A stretch of DNA of 64,000 nt. Origin: Xanthomonas sp. SI. Its GTDB lineage: Bacteria; Pseudomonadota; Gammaproteobacteria; Xanthomonadales; Xanthomonadaceae. Positions 7,646 to 16,588 of the stretch are shown one piece after another. The notes beneath the pieces are model-generated. The model had not been told where the DNA came from. It did not search any database and saw only the letters and a list, made by a program, of their open reading frames with translations. Within the stretch, counting starts at the first letter, position 1; each line of letters opens with the position of its first letter. Location: NCBI RefSeq assembly GCF_014236855.1, contig NZ_CP051261.1, positions 806,001 through 870,000 on the forward strand. Direction: 5' to 3'. A program made the translations under genes and the position numbers.

Positions 7646-9820
7646 TTACGCCGCTGGTGCCGGCGGCGGCGCCGCATTCTGGTGTTGGGACGCGGCGACC
7701 TTGCCGTCGCGTTCCGCGGCCAGCAGGGTCAGCGAGCGGCAGATGCCATGCCATTGCGAGCCTCCGGGCAGGCCGTGTTCGTGATCGCGTTCGGCGGTGT
7801 CGATCAACACGCGCCAGTGCTCGCCTTCGACCATCGGCAAGGTGAAGGTCACGTCCTCGGTGGCGCCGTTGACGATCATCAGCAAGGTCACGTTCGACGC
7901 CGCCTGGCGCAGGCCGCTGGATGGCGCCCTGCCGTCCAGGCGCATCATCAGCGCGCGGGCGTGCGGGTCGTGCCAGGATGCCTCGTTCATTTCCTCGCCG
8001 TCCGGCGCCAGCCAGCTCACGTCCTTGATGCCCAGCTCTTCGTCGTAGACGCCGTCGAAGAAGCGCGCGCGGTGCAGCAGCGGGTAGTGCGCGCGCAGAT
8101 GGGTCAGGCGCGTCACGAACGCGGTCAGCCGTTGCGCGCGCTCGCCGCTTTCCCAGTTCAGCCAGGTCAGTTCGTTGTCCTGGCAGTAGGTGTTGTTGTT
8201 GCCGCCCTTGCTGCGCCCGAACTCGTCGCCGGCCAGCAGCATCGGCGTGCCCTGCGACAGCAGCAGCGTGGCCAGCATGTTGCGCATCTGCCGCAGGCGC
8301 AGCGCGTTGACCTGCTCGTCGTCGCTCTCGCCTTCCACGCCGTAGTTGGCCGAGATGTTGTTGTCCGAACCGTCGCGGTTGTCTTCGCCGTTGGCTTCGT
8401 TGTGCTTGTGCTCGTAGCTGACCAGGTCGTGCAGGGTGAAGCCGTCGTGGGCGGTGACGAAGTTGACCGAGGCGGTGGGGCGGCGGCCGCGGTGGTTGAA
8501 CAGGTCGGCCGAGCCGGTCAGGCGCGTGGCCAGTTCCGCCAGCTGGCCTTCGTCGCCGCGCCAGAACGCGCGCACGTTGTCGCGGAACTTGTCGTTCCAT
8601 TCCGACCAGCCGGGTGGGAAGCCGCCGACCTGGTAACCGCCGGGACCCACGTCCCACGGTTCGGCGATCAGCTTGACCTGGCTCAGCAGCGGATCCTGGC
8701 GGCAGGCGTCGAGGAAGCCGCCCTTCGGGTCGAAGCCGTGATGCTCGCGGCCGAGGATGGTGGCCAGGTCGAAGCGGAATCCGTCCACGTGCATCTCCGA
8801 CACCCAGTAGCGCAGCGAGTCGTTGACCATGCGCAGCGCGCCGGCATTGGTCAGGTCGAAGGTGTTGCCGGTGCCGGTGTCGTTGATATAGAAGCGGCGG
8901 TTCTCGGCCAGACGGTAGTAGCTGGCGTTGTCGATGCCCTTGAACGACAGCGTCGGCCCCAGTTCGTTGCCTTCGGCGGTGTGGTTGTAGACCACGTCCA
9001 GGATCACTTCCAGCCCGGCGTGGTGCAGCCGCGCCACCATCTGCTTGAACTCGGCCACGGTGCGCGTGGCCATGTAGCGCGGCTGCGGCGCGAAGAAGCC
9101 GATGGTGTTGTAGCCCCAGTAGTTGCGCAGGCCCTGCTTGAGCAGGTATTCGTCGTCGACGAAGGCGTGCACCGGCAGCAGCTCCACCGCGGTCATGCCG
9201 AGCCGCTTGATGTGCTCCACCACCTCGTCCACCTTGAGCCCGGAGAAGGTGCCGCGCCAGGCCTCGGGCACCGACGGGTGGCGCATGGTGGTGCCGCGCA
9301 CGTGGGTCTCGTAGATCACCGTGCGGTCCCACGGCGTCTGCAGACGCTGGTCCTTGCCCCAGGTGAAGGCCGGATCGATCACCGCGCACTTGGGCACGTA
9401 GGCGGCGCTGTCGCGGCGGTCGAAGCTCAGGTCCGCGTCCTTGTGGCCGATGGTGTAGCCGAATAGCGCGGGCGCCCATTTCAGCTCGCCGACCAGTTGC
9501 TTGGCGTAGGGATCGAGCAGCAGCTTGTTGGGATTGAAGCGGTGCCCGGCGTCGGGCGCGTAAGGACCATACACGCGATAGCCATACAACTGGCCGGGGC
9601 GCGCGTCGGGCAGGTAGCCGTGCCAGATCTCGTCGGTGTACTCGGGCAGCACGATGCGCTCGACCTCGCGGCCGCGTTCGTCGAACAGGCACAGCTCGAC
9701 CTTGGTGGCGTTGCTCGAGTACAGCGCGAAATTGACGCCCAGGCCGTCCCAGGTGGCGCCGAGCGGATAGGAGCGGCCTTCGCGAATGCGGGAGCGGCGG
9801 GCGAGCTTGCGAAGCGGCAT
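7646..9820 (-). CDS. glgX: Glycogen debranching enzyme (GlgX/TreX type)
   Basis: 724 residues, within the GlgX family length. It hydrolyses alpha-1,6 branches of glycogen limit dextrins in the cytoplasm. An N-terminal CBM48/isoamylase domain (YPLGATWDGLGVNFALYS, ending with YGYRVYGPY) is followed by a GH13 barrel. The catalytic residues are visible: Asp of DGFRFDLATILGRE near 351, Glu of LIAEPWDVGPGGYQVG near 386, and Asp of VTAHDGFTLHDLVSY near 458. In organisms with TreY/TreZ this enzyme also supplies linear maltodextrins for trehalose synthesis, which fits the operon. It is the last gene of the operon; the preceding DUF2934 gene ends 9 bp upstream. The last 20 residues or so are Ala/Pro-rich and not part of the fold. 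Confidence 0.95.
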   Translation of the reverse strand: MPLRKLARRSRIREGRSYPLGATWDGLGVNFALYSSNATKVELCLFDERGREVERIVLPEYTDEIWHGYLPDARPGQLYGYRVYGPYAPDAGHRFNPNKLLLDPYAKQLVGELKWAPALFGYTIGHKDADLSFDRRDSAAYVPKCAVIDPAFTWGKDQRLQTPWDRTVIYETHVRGTTMRHPSVPEAWRGTFSGLKVDEVVEHIKRLGMTAVELLPVHAFVDDEYLLKQGLRNYWGYNTIGFFAPQPRYMATRTVAEFKQMVARLHHAGLEVILDVVYNHTAEGNELGPTLSFKGIDNASYYRLAENRRFYINDTGTGNTFDLTNAGALRMVNDSLRYWVSEMHVDGFRFDLATILGREHHGFDPKGGFLDACRQDPLLSQVKLIAEPWDVGPGGYQVGGFPPGWSEWNDKFRDNVRAFWRGDEGQLAELATRLTGSADLFNHRGRRPTASVNFVTAHDGFTLHDLVSYEHKHNEANGEDNRDGSDNNISANYGVEGESDDEQVNALRLRQMRNMLATLLLSQGTPMLLAGDEFGRSKGGNNNTYCQDNELTWLNWESGERAQRLTAFVTRLTHLRAHYPLLHRARFFDGVYDEELGIKDVSWLAPDGEEMNEASWHDPHARALMMRLDGRAPSSGLRQAASNVTLLMIVNGATEDVTFTLPMVEGEHWRVLIDTAERDHEHGLPGGSQWHGICRSLTLLAAERDGKVAASQHQNAAPPPAPAA

Positions 9821-9829
9821 GCGAAATCC

Positions 9830-10018
9830 TTACGACGTGGCGGGGCCGTTGCCGGCCGGGGAAAGCGAGTGGTCTTGCGGATCGGCGCGGGCTTCGGCGT
9901 CGACCAGGCGTTCGGCCATGGCCCAGTGGCGGGCGGCGCGGCCGTCGGGCCGGCCTTCGGCTTCCCAGATTTCGTGTGCGAGTTGTTCGATGCGGCGCTG
10001 GCGTGTGTCTGCGTCCAT
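9830..10018 (-). CDS. DUF2934 small protein
   Basis: 62 residues. Residues 8-40 fit the DUF2934 pattern (RIEQLAHEIWEAEGRPDGRAARHWAMAE in two pieces: an LAxxIWExEGxPDG motif, then an HWxxAE helix). It is highly charged, with no signal peptide or membrane segment. The family's function is unknown to me, but members are often found beside glycogen/trehalose genes; here the gene sits between treY and glgX in the same direction with short gaps. It is likely a real, co-transcribed gene. Confidence 0.8.
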   Translation of the reverse strand: MDADTRQRRIEQLAHEIWEAEGRPDGRAARHWAMAERLVDAEARADPQDHSLSPAGNGPATS

Positions 10019-10062
10019 GGCGGTCTTGTCAGGGGAAGGTGGCCAGCACGGCCACCCGCATG

Positions 10063-12684
10063 TCAGGGAACGGCGACCAGCACGGCCACCGGGAACTCGG
10101 CGAACAGGTCCGCCACCGGCATCGAGGCCGATGCCGTGAGGTCGCGCCCGCTCAGCACGTTCTTGTACTGTGCCGCGGGCAACGTCAGAAAGGTGTTATG
10201 CCAATCCAACTGCGCGCGTAACGGCGCCGCCGCATCCAGCGCTTGCGTAGCTGCGGTGAGGCGCGGCACCACCACCAGCAGGGTCTTGCCGGCGTGTTCG
10301 CGCGCGAAGCCGAGCACGTGTTGCGCGTGCGGGCCCTGCGCCTGCAGCGGGCGATAGCCGCCATGCGCGAACAGCGCCGGATGCGCGCCGCGCAGGTGCA
10401 GCAGCTGCGCGGTCAACCATGCCTTGATGTGGCCGCTGTGCCAGTCGCGCAGCAGCGCCGACGCTTCGGTGTCGTCGTGCAGCCAGGCCTGGCGCAGCGC
10501 GTAATCCACCGGGCGGCGGTTGTCCGGATCGACCAGCGACAGGTCCCAACCTTCGCTGCCCTGGTACAGGTCGGGCACGCCGGGCACGCTCAGCCGCAGC
10601 GTGGTCTGCACCAGGCTGTTGAGCGCGCCGGCCGGGGCCAGCGCGGCCGCGGCCTGCGCCAGCGCCTCGCGCAGCGGCGCGCCGGCCGGCGCCAGCAGCG
10701 CCGCGTCCAGCAGCGCGCGCGCGCCGCGTTCGTAGGCTTCGTCCGGCCAAGTCCAGTAAGTGCGCAGCTTGGCTTCGCGTGCGGCCTTCAGCTGCCAGGC
10801 GCCGATGCGCTCGGCGTAGTCGGCCAGGCCGGCGGCATCGTCGCTGGCCAGTTCCAGCGGCCAGGCGGCGACCAGCATCTGCCACAGCATCAGCACGTCG
10901 CCGGGCAGCGGCGCGGCGCTACCGGCGGGCAACAGGTCGGCGGACAAGGCCTGCAAGCGCGCCACCTGTTCGGCCCACCACGGCGCCTGCGCACTGAGCA
11001 CGGCCAGGCGCATGCGCACATCTTCGCCGCGCTTGTGGTCGTGGGTGGCGGTGGCCAGCAGCGCGCGCGGATGGTGTTGCGCGCGTGCGGCGTTGGCGGC
11101 GTGGAAATCTTCCGGCGCCCACGCGAACACGTCCGGGTCGCTGCCGACCTCGTTGCGCGACAGCAGCACGCCATGGCGGTAGAACGCGGTGTCCTCGACC
11201 GACTTGGCGTTGAGCGGCGCCGACAGCTGCTCGATGCGCCGGCGCACGATGCGCCGCAGCGCGATCTGCGCCTTGCCGGTGCCGCGGCCGTCGCGGCTCC
11301 AGCGCTCGATCGCGTCGATCGCCGCGCACACCCGCGGCTCGGCTCCATTGCGCGCACGCTGCGCGGCCTGGGCCAGGCGCGCCGCATCGGCTTCGTCCAG
11401 GCCATCGGGGCCGGCGTAGGTGCGGTACACCTCGAAGTGCCGCAATAGCGCCATCAGCCCGCGCGCCAGCATCTGCGGGCTGAACTCGCGGGTGGCCGGG
11501 TCCAGGTGCGCGGCGGCGGCCAGCGCCTGCACGGTGCGCACGAACTCGGTCTGCAGCGAACCTTGCAGGATCTCGTCGCGCGCGGCGCGCTGCTCCTGGC
11601 CGAAGTCGCCGCTGCGGCCGGTCTCGCGGCGCCACAGCGCGGTCAGCGGCGCGGCGCCGGCCGGGTCGTGCAGCACGCCGGCGACCTGGTCCATGAAGTC
11701 GTAGCCGGTGCTGCCGTCGCACGGCCAGTCGCTGCGCAGGGTTTCCTGCGGCGCCAGGATCTTCTCGATGTACAGCGCGATGCCGCCAGCGGCGATGCCG
11801 CGGCGGCGCCCGGCACGGTCCAGCTGCGCGCGCAACCGCTGCACGTAGCCGGTGGGATCGGCCAGGCCATCGACGTGGTCCACGCGCACGCCGTCCAGGT
11901 GGCCTTCGGCGACCAGCCGCAGCGGCAGTTCGTGCACCGCGGCGAACACCTCGTTCTGCTCCACGCGCAGCGCCGCCAGCGAGGTGATGTCGAAGAAGCG
12001 GCGGTAGTTGAGCATGTCGTTGCCGACCCGCCACCAGGCCAGCCGGTAGCACTGGCGTTCGATCAGCCGATGCAGCGCGTCGTCGCCCAGCCGCGCCGCG
12101 TCGTTGAGCCGTGCCGCCCAGGCCTGGCGCACGGCCGGCGAATCGTGGGCGACGGCGCCTTCCAGGCGGATCGGGAAGCGCTGCTCGTGGTGCTCCAGCT
12201 GCACCTCGCCGTCCTCGGCCACGCGCAGTTGCAGCGCGCCTTCGCTCAGCGCCTGCGCATAGCTGCGGTCCAGCACCGGCAGCCACAGCTTGCCGTCGCG
12301 TCCGGGCGCGCGCCAGTCGATGTCGAACCAGCCGGCGTGGCGGCTGCGCCGGCCATGCTTGAGCACGTCCCACCACCACGGATTGGCCGCGTGCGCGGCC
12401 ATGTGGTTGGGCACGATGTCCAGGATCAGACCCATGCCGTGCGCGCGCACGCGCTCGGACAGGTGCAGCAGCGCCGGTTCGCCGCCGAGTTCGGGATTGA
12501 CCTGGCGCGGATCGGTGACGTCGTAGCCGTGGGTGGAGCCGGGCACCGCGCAGCCGATCGGCGACAGGTACAGATGGCTGATGCTCAGGCCGGCGTAGTA
12601 GGGCACCTGCGCGGCGGCGTCGAGCAGGGTGAAGCCGGCGTGCAATTGCAGGCGCGCGGTGGCGCGCAGCGGGGTGAAGCTCAT
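10063..12684 (-). CDS. treY: Maltooligosyl trehalose synthase
   Basis: 873 residues. It isomerises the reducing-end glucose of a maltodextrin from alpha-1,4 to alpha,alpha-1,1, giving maltooligosyl trehalose. It is a GH13 enzyme with the TreY-specific start (TARLQLHAGFTLLDAAAQVPYY), the early barrel motif ILDIVPNHMA, the nucleophile motif GVRVDHVDGLADP, and the Glu motif YIEKILAPQETL. The C-terminal region holds VPGVPDLYQGSE and VDPDNRRPVDY, also typical of TreY. The start ATG overlaps the malQ stop in ATGA. Its product is the substrate of TreZ, encoded two genes upstream. Confidence 0.96.
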   Translation of the reverse strand: MSFTPLRATARLQLHAGFTLLDAAAQVPYYAGLSISHLYLSPIGCAVPGSTHGYDVTDPRQVNPELGGEPALLHLSERVRAHGMGLILDIVPNHMAAHAANPWWWDVLKHGRRSRHAGWFDIDWRAPGRDGKLWLPVLDRSYAQALSEGALQLRVAEDGEVQLEHHEQRFPIRLEGAVAHDSPAVRQAWAARLNDAARLGDDALHRLIERQCYRLAWWRVGNDMLNYRRFFDITSLAALRVEQNEVFAAVHELPLRLVAEGHLDGVRVDHVDGLADPTGYVQRLRAQLDRAGRRRGIAAGGIALYIEKILAPQETLRSDWPCDGSTGYDFMDQVAGVLHDPAGAAPLTALWRRETGRSGDFGQEQRAARDEILQGSLQTEFVRTVQALAAAAHLDPATREFSPQMLARGLMALLRHFEVYRTYAGPDGLDEADAARLAQAAQRARNGAEPRVCAAIDAIERWSRDGRGTGKAQIALRRIVRRRIEQLSAPLNAKSVEDTAFYRHGVLLSRNEVGSDPDVFAWAPEDFHAANAARAQHHPRALLATATHDHKRGEDVRMRLAVLSAQAPWWAEQVARLQALSADLLPAGSAAPLPGDVLMLWQMLVAAWPLELASDDAAGLADYAERIGAWQLKAAREAKLRTYWTWPDEAYERGARALLDAALLAPAGAPLREALAQAAAALAPAGALNSLVQTTLRLSVPGVPDLYQGSEGWDLSLVDPDNRRPVDYALRQAWLHDDTEASALLRDWHSGHIKAWLTAQLLHLRGAHPALFAHGGYRPLQAQGPHAQHVLGFAREHAGKTLLVVVPRLTAATQALDAAAPLRAQLDWHNTFLTLPAAQYKNVLSGRDLTASASMPVADLFAEFPVAVLVAVP

Positions 12685-14636
12685 GCGTCGGTTCCTTGCG
12701 CGGGGGAGGCGTTGCGGCGCGCGTGCGCGAACGCCTCCAGGCGGGTGTCGAGCGGTGCGCCGGCGGCCGCGGTGTCCGCCGCCGGCAAGCGCCGGCGCCA
12801 GTTCGGGTGGCCATCGACAGTGCCGGGCAGATTGGGTTGCTGGTCCAGGCCCAGCGCGTCCTCGGCCGGCAGCAGCGCCAGCGGCGAGGGCGTGGCGGCG
12901 ACGAAGCGCAGCGCGTCCAGTTCCGGGTTCTGCGCCTGCGGCAGCGCCGCGGCGACCGCGGCGTCCATGCGCGCCACGTCGGCGCTGCGGGTCAGGTGGT
13001 CGGCGCGTTGCTGCGCGGCGTCGGACAGCTGCAGGCGGCGGCGCCAGTCGATGTCCTCGCCGCGGCGCCAGCCGCGCAGCGTCGGCAGGTCGTGGGTGGT
13101 GGTGGTGGCGATGGCATCGCCGCGCCATTGCGCCGGCGCCAGGAACGCGCCCTTGGCGTCGCGGGTGAACAGCAGCACATCGATGCCCATCACTCCGCGC
13201 TGCGACAGCTCGGCGCGGATGCCGTCCGGCACCACGCCCAGGTCTTCGCCGATCACGATCGCGCGGTGCCGCCACGATTCCAGCGCCAGCAGGCGCAGCA
13301 GGTCGTGCAGCGGATAGCGCAGGTACACGCCGTCGGCCGAGCTGGCGCCGCGCGGGATCGTCCACAGCCGCAGCAGGCCGAGGATGTGGTCGATGCGCAC
13401 GCCGCCGCGGTCGCGCATCACCGCACGCAGCAGTTCGATGAAGGGCGCGAAGCCGCTGGCGCGCAGCCCGGTCGGCGAATAACCGCCGATGCCCCAGGCC
13501 TGGCCGTCGCCGTTGAACGCATCCGGTGGTGCGCCCAGTTCCAGCCCGGCCAGCACCGCCTGCGGCCAGGCCGCGGCCTCGGCGCCGCCGGGATCGAAGC
13601 CCACCGCCAGGTCGGCGATCAGGCCGATGCCCATGCCGGCAGCGCGCGCCTGCCGCTGCACGCCGGCCCAGCTGCGCGCGGCCAGCCACTGCGCGAAGCT
13701 GTGCAAGGCTGGATCGGCATCGCCGAAATCGCGCGCGGCGAACGCGGCGTAGTCGCGTAGCGCGGCGCCGCGCTCGTGCTGAAACGCCGCGAAATCCGCG
13801 TGCAGCGCGGCGTCGGCCTGGGCGAAATCGGCATGCAGCTGGCGCAGCCACTGCCACTTCGCCGCGGCCGAGGCCGGCCAGTCGATCAGCGCGCGCGTCT
13901 GCGCGTCGGCGAAGGCCTGTTCCAGCCCGGCCGCCTGCATGGCGCGCTGCGCTGCCGCGGCGCCAAGCACGCGTGCCGGGGCGGCCTGCAGCGGATCCAG
14001 GAAACGGCGGTCGCCTGGCGAATACGGGCTGTAGTGCGTGCCGATCGGCCGCGCCGCATGCACCGGACTCAGCGCGATCGCATCGCCGCCGGCACGCGCG
14101 ATGCGCTCGGCCCAGGCGGCGACGCCGTCCGCATCGCCGATGCCGGCGTCGCCTGGGGCTTGCGCCGAATACACCTGCAGCGACAGGCCCCAGCGCCGCG
14201 GCGCATCCTCGCCGACCGCGTCGGCCACGCCGTAGCAACGCGCCGGCGCCACCGCCAGCGTGGTGTGGCGGTCGCCGTGCTGCAGGGTCCAGTAGCCGTG
14301 GGCATCCAATGCGGCGACGCGGCCCTGCGCATCGAAGCGGCCGTCGCGACTGCTGCCGTCCTCGTGCTCGAGCCGGTATGCCGCGCCCGGCGTGCCGCCG
14401 GCGTCGATCGGCGTGCCGACGTCGGCGGTCAGCAACGGTGCGGCGCTGCCGCCGCCGGCTTGCAGCCGGCGCAGGCTGTCGCGGCAGGCGGCGTCGTCGT
14501 GCGCGTCCAGGCCGAGCGCGCCGAGCACGCTGCGCAGCGTGTCAGGGCCGACCGTCCGCGGCGTGTCGGATGCGTCGATCCAATCGACCAGCAGGCCGGC
14601 GGCGGACGCCAGGGTGTGCAGGGGGCTATCGGTCAT
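12681..14636 (-). CDS. malQ: 4-alpha-glucanotransferase (amylomaltase)
   Basis: 651 residues. It is a GH77 enzyme that disproportionates maltodextrins, releasing glucose and lengthening chains, so that short oligosaccharides left by TreY/TreZ and GlgX can be reused. Family signatures: WGLSLQVYS, GIGLIADLAVGF, the nucleophile motif GVRIDHILGL, the Glu motif VIGEDLGVVP, and TTTHDLPTLRGWRRG for the third acid. An N-terminal region of about 130 residues precedes the barrel, as in the long proteobacterial type. The ATG at 14636 begins MTDSPLHTLASAAGLLVDW. The frame stays open upstream, but that part lies in the treZ-malQ gap and has no family similarity. Confidence 0.94.
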   Translation of the reverse strand: MTDSPLHTLASAAGLLVDWIDASDTPRTVGPDTLRSVLGALGLDAHDDAACRDSLRRLQAGGGSAAPLLTADVGTPIDAGGTPGAAYRLEHEDGSSRDGRFDAQGRVAALDAHGYWTLQHGDRHTTLAVAPARCYGVADAVGEDAPRRWGLSLQVYSAQAPGDAGIGDADGVAAWAERIARAGGDAIALSPVHAARPIGTHYSPYSPGDRRFLDPLQAAPARVLGAAAAQRAMQAAGLEQAFADAQTRALIDWPASAAAKWQWLRQLHADFAQADAALHADFAAFQHERGAALRDYAAFAARDFGDADPALHSFAQWLAARSWAGVQRQARAAGMGIGLIADLAVGFDPGGAEAAAWPQAVLAGLELGAPPDAFNGDGQAWGIGGYSPTGLRASGFAPFIELLRAVMRDRGGVRIDHILGLLRLWTIPRGASSADGVYLRYPLHDLLRLLALESWRHRAIVIGEDLGVVPDGIRAELSQRGVMGIDVLLFTRDAKGAFLAPAQWRGDAIATTTTHDLPTLRGWRRGEDIDWRRRLQLSDAAQQRADHLTRSADVARMDAAVAAALPQAQNPELDALRFVAATPSPLALLPAEDALGLDQQPNLPGTVDGHPNWRRRLPAADTAAAGAPLDTRLEAFAHARRNASPAQGTDA

Positions 14637-14759
14637 GGGCGAGTCGGGGCCGCGGCAATGGGGAAAGAAGGACGCACAGCCGTCGTCGCGCGCGCGGCGC
14701 ACCTGTCAGGCAGGCGCACGCTCGCGGGCGACGAACGGAATGGGCAGCTTGCCGGAAGC

Positions 14760-14784
14760 GCTGTCGCGATGGCGTCGCGACAGC
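14760..14784 (-). terminator. Perfect hairpin between treZ and malQ
   Basis: 10-bp perfect stem (GCTGTCGCGA / TCGCGACAGC) with a 5-nt loop, 6 bp after the treZ stop within a 154-bp gap. No U-tract follows, so it may stabilise or attenuate the operon mRNA rather than end it. Confidence 0.4.
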
Positions 14785-14790
14785 CCGCGC

Positions 14791-16587
14791 TCACGTTGCG
14801 GAACCGGCTCGGTAGCGGGCGACGAAGGCGTTCGGCGGCAGCTGCGCCGGATCGTCGCCGGCGTTCTCGGCATGCACCGTCACGCCGGGCAGGTCCAGCG
14901 CCACCGGCGTGTCGCCGAAGTTCGCGGCCACGTGCCACTCGCCGTTGCCCAGGTTCCAGCCCGCGGCCACCGCCTTCGGCCCCAGCGTGCGTGCTCCCAC
15001 GGCGCGTGCCTGGGGCAACGCCGGCACCAGGTGCTGGCGGCGCAACGCCATCAGCGCCACGAACCAGTCGCGCCAGCGCGCGCCGTCGCCATGGGTGGCA
15101 TCGCTGATGTCGGCGATGGAGGCTTCGAACGTGCTCGGCGCGTTCGGGTCGGGAATGGTCGCGCGCTGCGCGGGATCGGCGAACGCGGCGAAATGCGCGA
15201 ATTCGCGGCGCCGGCCTTCGCGCACCGCCTCGTCCAGCGGCGGCGCGAAGTCGGTGAAGAACAGGAACGGGGTACGGCTGCCCCACGGCTCGCCCATGAA
15301 GAACAGCGGGATCATCGGGGTCAGCGCGGTCAGCGCCAGCGCCGCGCGCAGCGCCGGCTCGGACACCTGGGTGATCAGCCGGTCGCCGCGCGCGCGGTTG
15401 CCGATCTGGTCGTGGTTCTGCGCGAAGATCACGAACTTGTGCGGCGGCAGCTGCGCGCTCGGCTCGCCGCGCGCATGCCCGCGGTGGTCGGCCTGGCCCT
15501 GGTAGGCGAAGCCTTCGCCCAGCACCCGCGCCAGGTGCTGCGCCGGCGCATCGGCGAAGCCGGCGTAGTAGCCCTCGTCTTCGCCGGTCAGCAGCACGTG
15601 CAGGCTGTTGTGGAAATCGTCGTCCCACTGCGCGCTGTAGCCGCGCTCCAGCACGCCGGCCTGGTTGGCCTCGTTTTCCAGCACCAGGTGCACGTGGCGC
15701 CCGGCCGGCACGCTGGCCGCGATCGCCTCGCGCAGCGTGTCCAGGAATGCGTTCGGCACGATCGCGTGCACCGCGTCCAGGCGCAGGCCGTCGAAGCGGT
15801 ATTCGTGCAGCCACATCAGCGCGTTGTCGATGAAGTAGCGCTGCACCGGCGCGAGCCGGAAGTCGATCGCCGCGCCCCACGGGGTCGGCGCGTCTTCGCG
15901 GAAGAACGCCGAGGCGTACTGGCCGAGGTAGTTGCCGTCCGGGCCGAAGTGGTTGTAGACCACGTCCAGGAACACGCTCAGGCCCAGGCCGTGGGCCTCG
16001 TCGATCAGCGCCTTCAGTTCGTCCGGATGACCGTAGGCCGCGGCCGGCGCGTACGGCAGCACGCCGTCGTAGCCCCAGTTGTGGCGGCCGGGGAAGGCGG
16101 CCAGCGGCATCAGTTCGATCGCAGTGACGCCCAGCGCCGCCAGCGTGCGCAACTGCGCGCGCAGCCCGACGTAGCCGCCGCAGGCGCCGACGTGCAGTTC
16201 GTAGAACACCGTTTCCGCCCACGGCCGGCCGCGCCAGGCGTCGTGCTGCCAGCGATAGCCGTCGCTGGCCAGCACCGCGCTGGCGCCGTGCACGCCGTCG
16301 GGCTGCCAGCGCGAGGCCGGGTCCGGCACCGGTTCGCCGCCGTCGATCGCGTAGCGGTAGCGGGTGCCGGCGGCGCAGGCCACTGTCGCGGTGAAATAGC
16401 CGTCCGCGGCCGCGGCCAGCGGCTGCCGGCTGCCGTCGTCGAACACGATGTCGACGCTGCTCGCGTCCGGTGCCCACAACACGAAGCCGACCTTGCCGTC
16501 GGCGGTGGGCCAGGCGCCCTGGCGCAGCGCCGTGGGCGAAGCGGTGGCGGCGTCGCCGGTCGGCGTTGCGCTCGTTGCGATATTCAC
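14791..16587 (-). CDS. treZ: Maltooligosyl trehalose trehalohydrolase
   Basis: 598 residues. It cleaves free trehalose from the end of maltooligosyl trehalose made by TreY. It is GH13, with an N-terminal CBM48-like domain (VGFVLWAPDASSVDIVF) and the TreZ motif FYELHVGACGGYVGL. Catalytic motifs are DGLRLDAVHAI (Asp), LVLENEANQAG (Glu) and FAQNHDQIGNR (Asp). The start codon is GTG (GTGAATATCGC), placed one base before the end of glgB, so the genes are almost overlapping. The distance to malQ is 154 bp, the only sizeable gap in the glgA-glgX series. Confidence 0.95.
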   Translation of the reverse strand: MNIATSATPTGDAATASPTALRQGAWPTADGKVGFVLWAPDASSVDIVFDDGSRQPLAAAADGYFTATVACAAGTRYRYAIDGGEPVPDPASRWQPDGVHGASAVLASDGYRWQHDAWRGRPWAETVFYELHVGACGGYVGLRAQLRTLAALGVTAIELMPLAAFPGRHNWGYDGVLPYAPAAAYGHPDELKALIDEAHGLGLSVFLDVVYNHFGPDGNYLGQYASAFFREDAPTPWGAAIDFRLAPVQRYFIDNALMWLHEYRFDGLRLDAVHAIVPNAFLDTLREAIAASVPAGRHVHLVLENEANQAGVLERGYSAQWDDDFHNSLHVLLTGEDEGYYAGFADAPAQHLARVLGEGFAYQGQADHRGHARGEPSAQLPPHKFVIFAQNHDQIGNRARGDRLITQVSEPALRAALALTALTPMIPLFFMGEPWGSRTPFLFFTDFAPPLDEAVREGRRREFAHFAAFADPAQRATIPDPNAPSTFEASIADISDATHGDGARWRDWFVALMALRRQHLVPALPQARAVGARTLGPKAVAAGWNLGNGEWHVAANFGDTPVALDLPGVTVHAENAGDDPAQLPPNAFVARYRAGSAT

Positions 16588-16588
16588 G

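Noticed and set aside
10063..14238. Single very long frame joining treY to part of the malQ region
   Set aside because: The upstream half is out of frame with malQ and meaningless. treY starts at 12684 by its family N-terminus and its overlap with malQ.
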